From assembly GCF_026410925.1 (NCBI RefSeq), contig NZ_CP112972.1, positions 1,798,001 through 1,862,000 on the forward strand: a stretch of 64,000 nt of DNA, read 5' to 3'. The DNA is from Halovenus salina (lineage in GTDB: Archaea; Halobacteriota; Halobacteria; Halobacteriales; Haloarculaceae). The position numbers were made by a program, and so were the translations under genes. Below, one piece after another: positions 16,960-25,783 of this stretch. The first letter of the stretch is position 1, and every line of letters begins with the position of its first letter. The notes beneath the pieces are model-generated. The model was not told the DNA's origin. It made no database searches and worked only from the letters and a program-made list of their open reading frames with translations.

Positions 16960-17591
16960 TTCCACTCTTTCACGACGTCGAGGGCAAGCGCGTGCTGGTC
17001 GTCGGCGGCGGCTCGGTCGCCCGCCGGAGAGCCCGCCGGTTCGTCCCTGCCGCCGAGGTGACCGTCGTTGCCCCCGAGTTCGTCGACGGGTTCGCGGAGT
17101 CCTGTGACCTCGTTCGACGCGAACTCCCGCCGGAGGCTACTCGGGAGACACTGGACGAGGTAATCCCAGGAGACGGACTCGACGGGACGTTTCTCGTGGT
17201 CGTCGCCACCGACGACACTGCGGTGAACGACGCAGTTGCGGCCGCGGCGGACGAGGCGGGCTGTCTCGTCAACCGTGCAGACGAAACAGGGGACGTCGTC
17301 GTCCCGAGCCGTATCGAATCCGCCGAAATCTCTGTCGCACTCTCGACCCGCGGAGCCAGCCCGGCGACGACGAAGTACCTCCGCCAGGAGCTAACCCCGC
17401 TCATCGAGGAGGCCGACGGGATGGTACAGATTCAGCGAACGCTCCGTGCAGAGCTCAAAGAGACTATGAGCAGTCAACAGGAGCGGAAACGACGACTCAG
17501 GGCGGTGCTCGACAGCCCCGATGTCTGGGATCTGCTTCCGGACGACCCCGAACGAGCGATGACTCTGGCACGGGACATCGTCGAAGAGTGA
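16956..17591 (+). CDS. Precorrin-2 dehydrogenase (siroheme-synthase-like)
   Basis: The 211-residue protein begins MIPLFHDVEGKRVLVVGGGS with the glycine-rich NAD motif of SirC/Met8/CysG-N proteins and continues with a dimerisation region (RGASPATTKYLRQEL). It oxidises precorrin-2 to sirohydrochlorin, the substrate of CbiX. Whether it also inserts iron is not clear from sequence. The start is a GTG overlapping the cobA stop. A basic C-terminal part (EMTSSQQERKRRLR-like) precedes a small helical end. Confidence 0.88.
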   Translation: MIPLFHDVEGKRVLVVGGGSVARRRARRFVPAAEVTVVAPEFVDGFAESCDLVRRELPPEATRETLDEVIPGDGLDGTFLVVVATDDTAVNDAVAAAADEAGCLVNRADETGDVVVPSRIESAEISVALSTRGASPATTKYLRQELTPLIEEADGMVQIQRTLRAELKETMSSQQERKRRLRAVLDSPDVWDLLPDDPERAMTLARDIVEE

Positions 17592-17605
17592 GCGGCGTGC
17601 ACTGG

Positions 17606-17901
17606 ACCGGTCGGAGCAGCGGTGTTCAGATAAGCATTGGACAAACATCTTGTTTCTGCCGACCAATCCGGCCAACCCTGGTGTAATGAAAGGGCGAGGC
17701 GCTCTCGACGAACCCCGACGAGGTAAGCACCACAGCGACCGGAGGGAGCGAGGAGCGCAGCGAGTGTTCCGCGAATACCATGAGCGGAACGACGAAAGAC
17801 GAGCGGAGCGAGTCTTTCGGAACGCGGGAGTCGAGAGCGCCGAGGGCTTTCTCTGTCTTCAGACGTTCTGCATCTCTTATCTGAACACTACCGGTCGGAG
17901 C
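17606..17901. repeat. Nested inverted-repeat element between precorrin-2 dehydrogenase and the CbiX-like gene
   Basis: The 402-base gap 17592-17993 has no credible gene. It holds a perfect 13-base inverted pair (17622-17634 and 17876-17888), an imperfect pair of about 21 bases inside it (17692-17712 and 17829-17849), and a central GTTCCGC/GCGGAAC pair. A local hairpin arises from GAAAGAC and GTCTTTC. A 12-base direct repeat ACCGGTCGGAGC (17606-17617 and 17890-17901) flanks the whole. The order of arms is that of one long hairpin of about 270 bases. It could be a MITE-like element or a structured untranslated RNA. Confidence 0.6.
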
Positions 17902-17950
17902 GACCAAAATCTATTTTACCCTCCCTCACCTGGCGTAACACAAGCCAGAT

Positions 17951-17968
17951 TGGAGTAGTTAAACTCCA
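17951..17968. promoter_or_regulatory. Palindrome over the promoter of the CbiX-like gene
   Basis: TGGAGT and ACTCCA flank AGTTAA, 26-43 bases before the ATG at 17994. The central AGTTAA sits where the TATA-like box is expected, so this may be an operator. Confidence 0.4.
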
Positions 17969-17993
17969 GTTGTTAAAACGGCGAACTCAACCA

Positions 17994-18770
17994 ATGCCAT
18001 CCGAAGAACTCCTCCTCATCGGCCGGGACACAGGACACGGACGAGACGTGCTGGAGACCCACGCAGCCCGTCTGGTCGGCAGTGACGCTGTCGAGAGCGC
18101 CACCGTCGCCACCTACAAGCACGAACCGTACCGCGAGCTTCGAGAGACGCTCGGAAATCTCGACACCGAGCGCGTCTACGCCATTCCCATGTTCGCCAGT
18201 CACACCTACGACACCGTCGACGAACTCCCCGGTGTGCTCTCTGTCATCTCCGGAGAAGTCCAGTACGGCGAGCTTCTGGGTCAGAGTCCAGCTGTGACCG
18301 ATGTCATCGACGACCGGGCGCGAGAAGCAGTTGCGGGCGACCAAAACACCTCACTCGTGCTCGTGGGCCTGGGCAGCAACTCTGCACCCGACCAGCAGCA
18401 AGCGACAGAGTACCACGCCGAGCGCCTCCGCGAACGGGCGCGATACGACGAGGTCAAGACCTGCTATCTCATGCAGAATCCAGCCGTCGAGTGTGTCCGC
18501 TACGCCGTCTCGAACGACCGTGTGGTCGCTGCCCCGATGTTTCTGGCACACAGCGAGGCGACCGACGAGCAGATTCCGACGAAGCTCGAACTCGACCGTG
18601 GGGGGATTGCGTACGCCGACCCGCTGGGCGCACACGACCGTCTCACAGACGCCATCCACGGCGAACTCGAACGGCTCCGCGTTCTCGCAGACGAGGGAAC
18701 AACATCGAACGCTCGCATCGACACGGCGCACCGTCCCCTCGCCGCCGACGGCGAAGGACCGACAGAATAG
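17994..18770 (+). CDS. CbiX-like protein lacking the canonical GHGS histidines
   Basis: The 258-residue protein is a two-lobed relative of sirohydrochlorin cobaltochelatase CbiX. Each lobe keeps the second metal-site region (FASHTYDTVDELP and FLAHSEATDEQIP). The usual LLVGHGSR motif reads LLLIGRDTG in lobe one and VLVGLGSNS in lobe two, so the first histidine ligand of each lobe is gone. It may bind rather than chelate, or use a different geometry. Its place between precorrin-2 dehydrogenase and cbiC supports a cobalamin role. Start at the ATG at 17994; the longer frame begins inside the promoter. Confidence 0.75.
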   Translation: MPSEELLLIGRDTGHGRDVLETHAARLVGSDAVESATVATYKHEPYRELRETLGNLDTERVYAIPMFASHTYDTVDELPGVLSVISGEVQYGELLGQSPAVTDVIDDRAREAVAGDQNTSLVLVGLGSNSAPDQQQATEYHAERLRERARYDEVKTCYLMQNPAVECVRYAVSNDRVVAAPMFLAHSEATDEQIPTKLELDRGGIAYADPLGAHDRLTDAIHGELERLRVLADEGTTSNARIDTAHRPLAADGEGPTE

Positions 18771-18779
18771 ATTCCTGCG

Positions 18780-19469
18780 CTACAGCTCTATCTCTCCCGC
18801 TTTGTGGTCGCTAGCGACGTGTACTAATTCGTTTGTTAGTCCCGCCGCGAGTCCGCTCCCGCCGCGACGGCCGACGTTTGTAATCGTCGGAACCCCGTGT
18901 GTGGCGGCGGTCTCGCGGAGTCGCGTTCTGCTCTCGGCGGCTTTCACGAAGCCGACCGGCGTCGCGACGACCGCCGCAGGACGCGTGCCGTCCTCGATAC
19001 AGTCGGCGAGCGCCAGCGCTGCCGTGGGTGCGTTGCCGACGACCGCGATAGCGCCGTCGTAGACGCCCTCGCTGTCGAGTTCCAGCACCGACGCCGCGGT
19101 GCGGGTCATCCCGGTCTCAGCCGCGAGTTCGGTCCCATTGCCGATTGCCTTCTGAACCGGACAGTCGTGTCCGCGGCCGGTGATTCCAGCCTTGACCATC
19201 GTGATATCGGTGACGATTGGCTGTTCGTCGAGCACCGCACGCGCACCGGCGCGAACCGGCTCGTCGTCGTCCTCGCCGGTGAACCGCATCAGGTGCTGGA
19301 ACTCGGGGTCGCCGGTGGCGTGGACGGATTTCTGGCGAATCCGGTCGGCCAGTGTCTCGTCAGGGACGAGGCTGCGAACTCGGTCCATACTTGTCTCAGC
19401 TATCTCCATCGCCTCCTCGGTTGTCGCGCCAAGGTCGGCGTACTCGTCGTCGGTTTGTTCTGTTGTCAT
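18780..19469 (-). CDS. cbiC: Cobalt-precorrin-8 methylmutase
   Basis: CbiC/CobH moves the methyl group from C11 to C12 to make cobyrinic acid. The 229-residue protein shows the family core: KSVHATGDPEFQH with the active-site histidine, TDITMVKAGI, AVVGNAPTAAL, and the C-terminal GVPTITNVGRRGGSGLAAG. It starts 5 bases after the cobN stop and so belongs to the cobN transcript, reading away from chlID. It converges on the CbiX-like gene. Confidence 0.93.
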   Translation of the reverse strand: MTTEQTDDEYADLGATTEEAMEIAETSMDRVRSLVPDETLADRIRQKSVHATGDPEFQHLMRFTGEDDDEPVRAGARAVLDEQPIVTDITMVKAGITGRGHDCPVQKAIGNGTELAAETGMTRTAASVLELDSEGVYDGAIAVVGNAPTAALALADCIEDGTRPAAVVATPVGFVKAAESRTRLRETAATHGVPTITNVGRRGGSGLAAGLTNELVHVASDHKAGEIEL

Positions 19470-19474
19470 TGGTG

Positions 19475-22400
19475 TCAGTCGTCTGTCGAAATTTCGGGTG
19501 GTTCGGTTGTCGTGCGCTCTTCGAGGTCGCCGTCGACCTGCAGATTGAGGTCACGCAGTCGGGTCTCGGTCGCCTCGTCGGCGTCCCAGAGGTCGCGGTC
19601 GATGGCCTCTAACAGTGTCTCGGTAATCGACGCCAGTGCCCACGGATTCACCTCGCGCATCCAGTCCTGGCGGTCTGCGTCGAAGGCAAACGCCTCGGCA
19701 ACGTCTTCCCAGAGGCGGTCGCTGATGACACCGGTGGTCGCGTCCCACCCCAGGACGACGTCGACCGTCCCGGAGAGGTCACCAGCGCCCTTGTAGTCGT
19801 GTTCCTCCATCGAGTCGAGCCAGTCCGGATTGAGGACGCGGGCACGCATCGCTTTCCGGACCTTCTCCTCGTTCGTGTAGACGTCGACGTTGTCGGGGTC
19901 ACTGGAGTCACCCACGTAGGAGGCTGGTTCGCTGCCGGATATTTCGGTCACGGCGGTGATGAATCCGCCGTGGAAGGCGTACCAGTCGGAGCTGTCGAAC
20001 TCGTCTTGTTCGGTGGTGTCCTCAATTTTCACCGTCGCCTCGACGCCGTCGAGACGGCGCTCGAAGGCGTCGTGGGCCTCGCTGACACGGCCACGCGACC
20101 CCATCGCGTACCCGCCCCACTGGACGTACACCTCCGCGAGGTCAGATTTGTCGTCCCAGTTGCCCTCGTCGACTGCCTTGTTCGTCCCCGCCCCGTAGCC
20201 GCCGGGACGGGTGGTGAACACGCGCTGTTTGGCCGTACTCCGGGCGTCGTCGACCCCCTGGTCTTTGAGTTGCTCCGTCTCCTCCTCGACGTGTTTTTTG
20301 ACGTAGTTCATCTCGTGGGGCTCGTCTAGTTCGACCACCGCGTCGACGGCGTCGTAGATGACGCCTGCGGCCTGGGGGAAGGCGTCGCGGAACAGCCCGG
20401 AGACACGCGTCGTCACGTCAATACGGGGCCGGCCGAGGTCGTCGAGCGGAATCGGTTCCACCTCGTCGACCCGCCCGGCGTCGGTCCACGTGGGTTCGAC
20501 GCCCATCAGCGCGAGCACCTGTGCGATAGTCTCGCCGCGGGTCCGGACGGTTGGGGTCCCCCAGGCGACCACGCCGACTTCCTCGGGGTACTCGCCGTGT
20601 TCCTCGTGGTGGCGGGCAACGGTTCCCTCCGCGACCTCGCGGCCGACAGTCCAGGCGCTTCTGGCGGGAACCTTCCGGGGGTCGAGCGTGTAGAAGTTCC
20701 GCCCAGTCGGTAACAGGTCGACGCCGCCACGCGTCGGCGCACCGGAGCCACCTGGCGGGACGTACTCGCCGGCCAGGGCCTCGGCAGTCCGGGGAATCTC
20801 GTCTTTGGCACTAGCGACCCGTGGCGCGACCTCCGCAGAGATGAAGCCAAGCGCCTCCCGTAGGTCGTCGTGAGCGCCCGACTGCGCCCGGGCGTCACCC
20901 AGCGGGTCGATGTCGACGACGAGCAGATTCATCGTCAGGTCGTCGTCGGGTCCGGCCTCGCGTTCGCTCTCGGGAAGGTCAAAGCCGTGGTCTGCGAGCG
21001 TAGCGACCAAATCGAGACTCGTCTCGTAGACCGCGTCAGCGGCCTGTGCGTAGGTCATACCGAGGCGCTCGTCGTAGGTCCCTGGTTCGTCGAGCATGCG
21101 CTGGTAGTCGACGCCGAGCACGCCCGCGACAGCCTCCCGAAGGCTCGGCGCGCCGGGGTTCTCCAGCCGAGTGAGCGCGACAAGATACTCGACCAGTCGC
21201 TCGTCGGCCGGCGGTTCGCCCATCGTGTGTAACCCCTTGCGAATCTGTGTCGTCTTCACGTCCGTGAGGTACTCGTGGACCCGCTCGACGAGGTCGTCGC
21301 CGTCGAGTTCGTCGCCGTCGACCTGGCCCTCAGCGAGTGTCGTCCCGGCCGCCTCGGGGCCACGAACGTCGGCTTTCTCGGCGATCTCGCCGGCGATACC
21401 GAGTTCGACCGCGAGGTCGAGGTCGTCGACAGTCTCTCGAATCTGGTCGAGGAGGTGTTCGCCGTCGTCGGTTCTGGCGTCTTCCATGCCGGCTTCCCGG
21501 TAGCGGTTTGCCAGCTCTTCGAGTTCCGAGAGGTCGTCGTAGGTTCCGGCAGTATCCATGACCGGCGTCAGGTAATCCACGATAGCGGCATACGAGCGAC
21601 GTTTGGCCTGCGTCCCCTCGCCGGGGTTGTTGATGATGTAGGGGTAGACGTTCGGAATGTCGTCAACGAGTTGGTCGGGTGCGCTCTCGCCGTCGAGTCC
21701 GACAGTCTTGCCCGGCAGCCACTCCAGGCTCCCGTGGGTACCGAGATGGACGATAGCATCGGCGGCGAACTCGTTGCGAAGCCAGCGGTAGAAGGCGACG
21801 TAGTCGTGAGGTGGCTGGAGGTCCGAGTCGTGATACACCTTCGAGGGGTCCATCCCGAACCCGCGCGGGGGCTGGACCGTCACGAGCACGTTCCCGAACT
21901 CGATACCGGGGATTGCGAATGGTCGGTCGGGAGCCTTGCCCCACTCCTCGCGGACGTTGTCGGTGAACTCCTCGTCCAGCGCCGAGAACCACTCGCGGTA
22001 CTGCTCGGTCGAGACCACGTCGACGCTTCGCTCGCGGACGTCCTCGGGAGCGACCCAGCGGTCGTCGAGCGTCAACTGTGAGGTGAGTCGTTCGACGAGC
22101 GTCTGCCCGCTGTCGGGGATTGGCGTCCGTTTGCCCGCGCCAGCGCCGAGGTCGTACCCTCTGTCGGCAAGCTCCGAGAGGAGGTTGACCGTGCTCTCGG
22201 GAGAGTCGAGACCGAAGGCGGTGCTGATGCCGTCGTCGCTCGGCGGGTAGTTGTGCAACACGACCGCGACCTGTTTCTCGTCGTTGGCGCGGTGACGGAG
22301 TTGCGCCCAGTTGACCGCGAGGCGAGTCGCGTGGTCGATGCGGTCGTCGATGGGGAAATGCTGTTTCGGTGCGCTGCCGATATCGGCGTCGTCCTCGGTA

Positions 22401-23368
22401 CGCTCTTTTCCCGAGATGGGATGGGTGATGACGTTGCCGTCGAACTCGGGGAGTGCGACCGACAGCGCGAGTTCGAACCCCATCACGCCGGTGTCGCTGC
22501 CCTGGTACCGCGAGCGCGAACGCATCGTCGTCACGGTCTGGATGACCGGGACGCCGAGACGGGTGAGAAAGACCTCCTCTGCTCCCTCGCCCTCGTCACC
22601 TGCCGACCGTCCGCGTTCGTCCATCGATAGCGAAAACATGAACGACGAGAGAATGGCGTCGACAACCGGCTCACCCTCGTGTACGAGCCACTTGTCGGTC
22701 ACCCACTCGGCGTCTTGCTGTTCGTCGCTGTCTGTCGCTGGATTACAAAAAATCGGCAGGGCGTTTGCCCCCTGGGCTTCGAGTGCCCGTACCTGGGCGT
22801 CGACGTACCGGGTGTTCTCGTGGGTCCAATGGGACTCGTAGAACCAGACGGCGACCGTCGGCTGGCCCGGGTCGAAGCTGTCGAGCAGTTCCTCGTAGCT
22901 CGCGCCGGGGTAGTCCGGATGGTAGACCCCCTCTGTCGGCAGCGCAAACGGTGGGTCGTACTCCCGGTCGACACCTCCGAAGGTCGCCGAGAGGTATCGG
23001 AGGCAGTTGGCGATGTTCGCGGTCCCGCCCCGTTCGAGATACGTACAGACCGTCTCGCGGTCCTCGGGGGCGACCGTCGTATCCTCGATAGCGAAGGCGT
23101 CGCCGGTGGCGTTCACCACGAGCGGAACCCCGGCCTCGGTGAACTGGGAGACGGCGTACTCGTACCCCGGCATGCTGTCCTGGCCGCCGTGGAGCCAGAA
23201 CACCGCGGCGTCAGCACCCCTCCCCTCCTCGACGAAGCGCTCGACATCGTCCTGGTCGTCGAGGTCGCTCTCGGAGCGAACCACGAGGTCTGCCTCGACA
23301 CGCTCGGCGGCGGCCTGGACCGCACCGAGTTCGTTCTCTGTCGCAGTGTATAGCACAAGTTGTGGCAT
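19475..23368 (-). CDS. cobN: Cobaltochelatase large subunit CobN
   Basis: CobN is the catalytic subunit of the ATP-dependent, aerobic-type chelatase that inserts cobalt into hydrogenobyrinic acid a,c-diamide. The 1297-residue protein matches the family's usual length and has the CobN/BchH core, including IHLGTHGSLEWLPGK. The true start is the ATG at 23368, only 34 bases from the start of the divergent chlI-chlD gene; a longer open frame upstream runs antisense through that gene and is not real. An N-terminal region (about residues 1-130) resembles the flavodoxin-like lobe of BchH. Coexistence with CbiX is discussed in the findings. Confidence 0.94.
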   Translation of the reverse strand: MPQLVLYTATENELGAVQAAAERVEADLVVRSESDLDDQDDVERFVEEGRGADAAVFWLHGGQDSMPGYEYAVSQFTEAGVPLVVNATGDAFAIEDTTVAPEDRETVCTYLERGGTANIANCLRYLSATFGGVDREYDPPFALPTEGVYHPDYPGASYEELLDSFDPGQPTVAVWFYESHWTHENTRYVDAQVRALEAQGANALPIFCNPATDSDEQQDAEWVTDKWLVHEGEPVVDAILSSFMFSLSMDERGRSAGDEGEGAEEVFLTRLGVPVIQTVTTMRSRSRYQGSDTGVMGFELALSVALPEFDGNVITHPISGKERTEDDADIGSAPKQHFPIDDRIDHATRLAVNWAQLRHRANDEKQVAVVLHNYPPSDDGISTAFGLDSPESTVNLLSELADRGYDLGAGAGKRTPIPDSGQTLVERLTSQLTLDDRWVAPEDVRERSVDVVSTEQYREWFSALDEEFTDNVREEWGKAPDRPFAIPGIEFGNVLVTVQPPRGFGMDPSKVYHDSDLQPPHDYVAFYRWLRNEFAADAIVHLGTHGSLEWLPGKTVGLDGESAPDQLVDDIPNVYPYIINNPGEGTQAKRRSYAAIVDYLTPVMDTAGTYDDLSELEELANRYREAGMEDARTDDGEHLLDQIRETVDDLDLAVELGIAGEIAEKADVRGPEAAGTTLAEGQVDGDELDGDDLVERVHEYLTDVKTTQIRKGLHTMGEPPADERLVEYLVALTRLENPGAPSLREAVAGVLGVDYQRMLDEPGTYDERLGMTYAQAADAVYETSLDLVATLADHGFDLPESEREAGPDDDLTMNLLVVDIDPLGDARAQSGAHDDLREALGFISAEVAPRVASAKDEIPRTAEALAGEYVPPGGSGAPTRGGVDLLPTGRNFYTLDPRKVPARSAWTVGREVAEGTVARHHEEHGEYPEEVGVVAWGTPTVRTRGETIAQVLALMGVEPTWTDAGRVDEVEPIPLDDLGRPRIDVTTRVSGLFRDAFPQAAGVIYDAVDAVVELDEPHEMNYVKKHVEEETEQLKDQGVDDARSTAKQRVFTTRPGGYGAGTNKAVDEGNWDDKSDLAEVYVQWGGYAMGSRGRVSEAHDAFERRLDGVEATVKIEDTTEQDEFDSSDWYAFHGGFITAVTEISGSEPASYVGDSSDPDNVDVYTNEEKVRKAMRARVLNPDWLDSMEEHDYKGAGDLSGTVDVVLGWDATTGVISDRLWEDVAEAFAFDADRQDWMREVNPWALASITETLLEAIDRDLWDADEATETRLRDLNLQVDGDLEERTTTEPPEISTDD

Positions 23369-23371
23369 AAC

Positions 23372-23400
23372 TGTATTAAACCTCGATTTCAGTATTACAA
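23372..23400. promoter_or_regulatory. Overlapping divergent promoters of cobN and chlID
   Basis: Only 34 bases separate the two start codons. TATTAAA (23374-23380) lies 23-29 bases before the chlID ATG on the plus strand. TTGTAATA (complement of 23393-23400) lies about 25-32 bases before the cobN ATG on the minus strand. Each box is next to the other gene's start, and TGTATTA/TATTACA form an imperfect dyad. Both transcripts should be leaderless. Confidence 0.55.
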
Positions 23401-23402
23401 CT

Positions 23403-25544
23403 ATGGTTGAACTTGGGGCGGCAAAAAAGCTGTCGGAGGGGATGACACTCCCGTTTCCGGCGGTCGTCGGGCAAGCGGAGTTGAAGACAGCCCTGCTCGC
23501 CCTCGGGGCGAACGACGCGCTGGATGGGCTGTTGATTCGAGGGGAGAAGGGGACCGCGAAGTCGACGGCGGCGCGTGGGCTTCCGGATTTGTTGCCCGAA
23601 CAGTCCGTGGTTGCAGATTGCCCGTTCGGGTGTCCGCCCAATGACTCCTCCTCGCAGTGTGAGAACTGCCGCGAGCGCGAATCGCCACCGGTCGAGACGC
23701 GGCCAGTGCCGTTCGTTACGCTGCCGTTGGGGGCCTCCCGCGAGCGCGTCGTCGGCACGCTGTCGGTGGCCGACGCCCTCGAAGGGAGTGCCGAGTTCGA
23801 GCCCGGGTTGCTGGCGCGCGCAAACCGCGGTTTCCTCTACGTCGACGAGGTGAATCTGCTCGACGACCATCTGGTGGACGTGTTGCTAGACGCGGCCGCA
23901 AGCGGCGTCAACCGCGTCGAACGCGACGGTATCAGCGTCGGCCATCCCGCCGACATCACCCTCATCGGGACGATGAACCCCGAAGAGGGCGACCTCCGGC
24001 CACAGTTTAGGGACCGCTTTGGCCTCCAGGTCGAGGTCCAGGGGAGCGACGATATCGACGACCGCGTGGCAGTCGTCGAGCGCGCCCTCGACGAGCCAGA
24101 CGAGGAGTACGACGAGGAGAAAGCGGAACTCCGCGAGCGCCTCCGTCTCGCCCGCGACCGACTGTCCGCGGTGACGATGCCGGAGTCACTGCTGCTGGAG
24201 ACGGCACAGCTATGCCGAGAGGCCGGTGTCGAGGGCCACCGCGCCGATATCGCCACCGCACGAACGGCCCGCACCCTCGCCGCACTGGAGAGTCGCGAGC
24301 GCGTCATCGAACCTGACGTGCGACAGGCCGCGACGTTCGCGTTACCCCACCGGCTCAAATCCCAGCCCTTCGAAGACGCGCCGGACCCCGAGGAGATTAT
24401 CGACGACCACTTCGAGGACGATTCAGAGACCCAAGAACGTGAGGAAGAGACAGAGAGTCAGCCGGACGAACAGCAGTCGGCAGGCGAGGGCGACGGCGAC
24501 ACCACAGAGTCCGGCCGCTCAGAGCCGGACGATGCCACAGGCGACCGAGGAGACGGCGGTGACGGCGGCAACGATAGCGAGCAGCCGACGCCGGCGGGCG
24601 AGAGCGATAGCCAGGAAGAGACAGACGGTAGCGATAGCCAGGAAGAGACAGACGACAACGGAAGCCAACAAACTGGCGGCGGCCGGCCGACAGACGACCA
24701 AGACAGTGACCAAGAGACAGCAACCCCCATCGTTCCGGGCCAGTCGCGAGCAGACATCGGAGCCGCCGACGCACCCGACCTCAGAGAAGACGGCAAACCG
24801 AGCGGTCCTCGAACGGACCAGCAGACCAGCGGACGACGACCGGACACCCCGACACCCGGAGGGAGTGGCGCGCGCGTCCGAACCGTGGAGTGGGATGCTG
24901 ACGGGTCCATCGACGCCGCCGCCTCCGTGCGTGCCGCCGCAACGAGAGGGGACGACACCGTCGAGTCACGGGACCTCCGCCAGTCGGTCCGGACCAGCGG
25001 ACAGTCCGCGCTGGTCGTGTTCGCGCTGGACGCCAGCGCGTCGATGCGGGGCCCGATGCGTGCGGCCAAAGGCGTCGTCATGGAGCTGTTAGCGGACGCC
25101 TATGAACAACGGGACGAGGTAGCAGTCGTCACCTTCGCCGGCGAGGACGCAGATGTGTTATTGCCGCCGACCGACAGCGTGTCGATGGCGGCCCGACACC
25201 TCAAAGAGCTGCCGACGGCCGACCGGACGCCGCTTGCCGCCGGGTTGCAGACGACGGGCGACGTGCTGGAGCGGGCGGACCCGGCGGTCGGTGTCGTCGT
25301 GCTCGTGACCGACGGACGGGCTAATGCCGGAACCGGGAGTCCAACCACACAGACTCGTCGCGCTGCGAAGCGACTGGCGACGCTTGACGCTCATGTTCTC
25401 GTCGTCGACGCTGGCACCGGCACAGACCGGAGTTCCCTGACATGCGAGGTCACGAGTCTCACAGCGGGCGACCGGGTTTCTCTCGATGCACTGACCGCCC
25501 AACGTGTCGAGTCTGCCCTCGCCCGCCACGGGTCGTCGGAGTGA
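23403..25544 (+). CDS. Fused ChlI-ChlD-type chelatase AAA/VWA subunit
   Basis: The 713-residue protein joins an AAA+ motor (Walker A GEKGTAKST, residues 47-55; Walker B FLYVDEVNLLDD) to a very acidic linker (about residues 325-490) and a C-terminal von Willebrand A domain with the MIDAS motif DASAS. It combines the roles of ChlI and ChlD, or CobS and CobT, and is the presumed motor partner of CobN encoded divergently. A four-cysteine insert (Cys73, Cys77, Cys86, Cys89) just after the Walker A region may bind zinc or an iron-sulfur cluster. The linker includes a duplicated SDSQEETDG unit. Confidence 0.88.
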   Translation: MVELGAAKKLSEGMTLPFPAVVGQAELKTALLALGANDALDGLLIRGEKGTAKSTAARGLPDLLPEQSVVADCPFGCPPNDSSSQCENCRERESPPVETRPVPFVTLPLGASRERVVGTLSVADALEGSAEFEPGLLARANRGFLYVDEVNLLDDHLVDVLLDAAASGVNRVERDGISVGHPADITLIGTMNPEEGDLRPQFRDRFGLQVEVQGSDDIDDRVAVVERALDEPDEEYDEEKAELRERLRLARDRLSAVTMPESLLLETAQLCREAGVEGHRADIATARTARTLAALESRERVIEPDVRQAATFALPHRLKSQPFEDAPDPEEIIDDHFEDDSETQEREEETESQPDEQQSAGEGDGDTTESGRSEPDDATGDRGDGGDGGNDSEQPTPAGESDSQEETDGSDSQEETDDNGSQQTGGGRPTDDQDSDQETATPIVPGQSRADIGAADAPDLREDGKPSGPRTDQQTSGRRPDTPTPGGSGARVRTVEWDADGSIDAAASVRAAATRGDDTVESRDLRQSVRTSGQSALVVFALDASASMRGPMRAAKGVVMELLADAYEQRDEVAVVTFAGEDADVLLPPTDSVSMAARHLKELPTADRTPLAAGLQTTGDVLERADPAVGVVVLVTDGRANAGTGSPTTQTRRAAKRLATLDAHVLVVDAGTGTDRSSLTCEVTSLTAGDRVSLDALTAQRVESALARHGSSE
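24603..24656. repeat. 27-base tandem duplication in the chlID linker
   Basis: Two copies of a 27-base unit (starting at 24603 and 24630) are identical for at least 25 bases. They encode SDSQEETD(G/D) in the acidic linker between the AAA and VWA parts. Confidence 0.7.
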
Positions 25545-25553
25545 CCGACACCA

Positions 25554-25569
25554 CAAGTTTTACAACTTG
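25554..25569. promoter_or_regulatory. Perfect palindrome upstream of cbtB
   Basis: CAAGTTTTACAACTTG has perfect 6-base arms around TTAC and lies 28-43 bases before the cbtB ATG at 25597. It could be an operator over the promoter or the terminator hairpin of chlID. Confidence 0.45.
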
Positions 25570-25596
25570 AATTGTTCTATGTAAACTCGAATTTCA

Positions 25597-25782
25597 ATGG
25601 AGACAACTGAGACTGTTCGAGACCGGATTGGACAGGTGCGAGGAGACGTTTCACCGACTGCGGCGGGCCTGGCGCTCGTGCTCGTGGCAGCGCTCGGGTT
25701 CACGTTGCTGTTCTTGCAGGACCCGATGGCACACGACGCGTTGCACAACTTCCGTCACGGCGCTGGCATCACGTGTCACTAA
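25597..25782 (+). CDS. cbtB: Cobalt transporter subunit CbtB
   Basis: The 61-residue protein has one membrane helix (about residues 22-40) and the CbtB C-terminal signature DPMAHDALHNFRHGAGITCH. The histidines and cysteine there are thought to bind cobalt. It starts just before cbtA; the two form the small cobalt uptake system common in B12 clusters. It lies 52 bases after the chelatase gene. Confidence 0.92.
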   Translation: METTETVRDRIGQVRGDVSPTAAGLALVLVAALGFTLLFLQDPMAHDALHNFRHGAGITCH

Positions 25783-25783
25783 G

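Noticed and set aside
17650..17958. 102-codon open frame in the gap before the CbiX-like gene
   Set aside because: It lies inside the nested inverted-repeat element, and its basic repeats (ERGAQR, DERRAER) come from the palindromic DNA rather than selection for protein.
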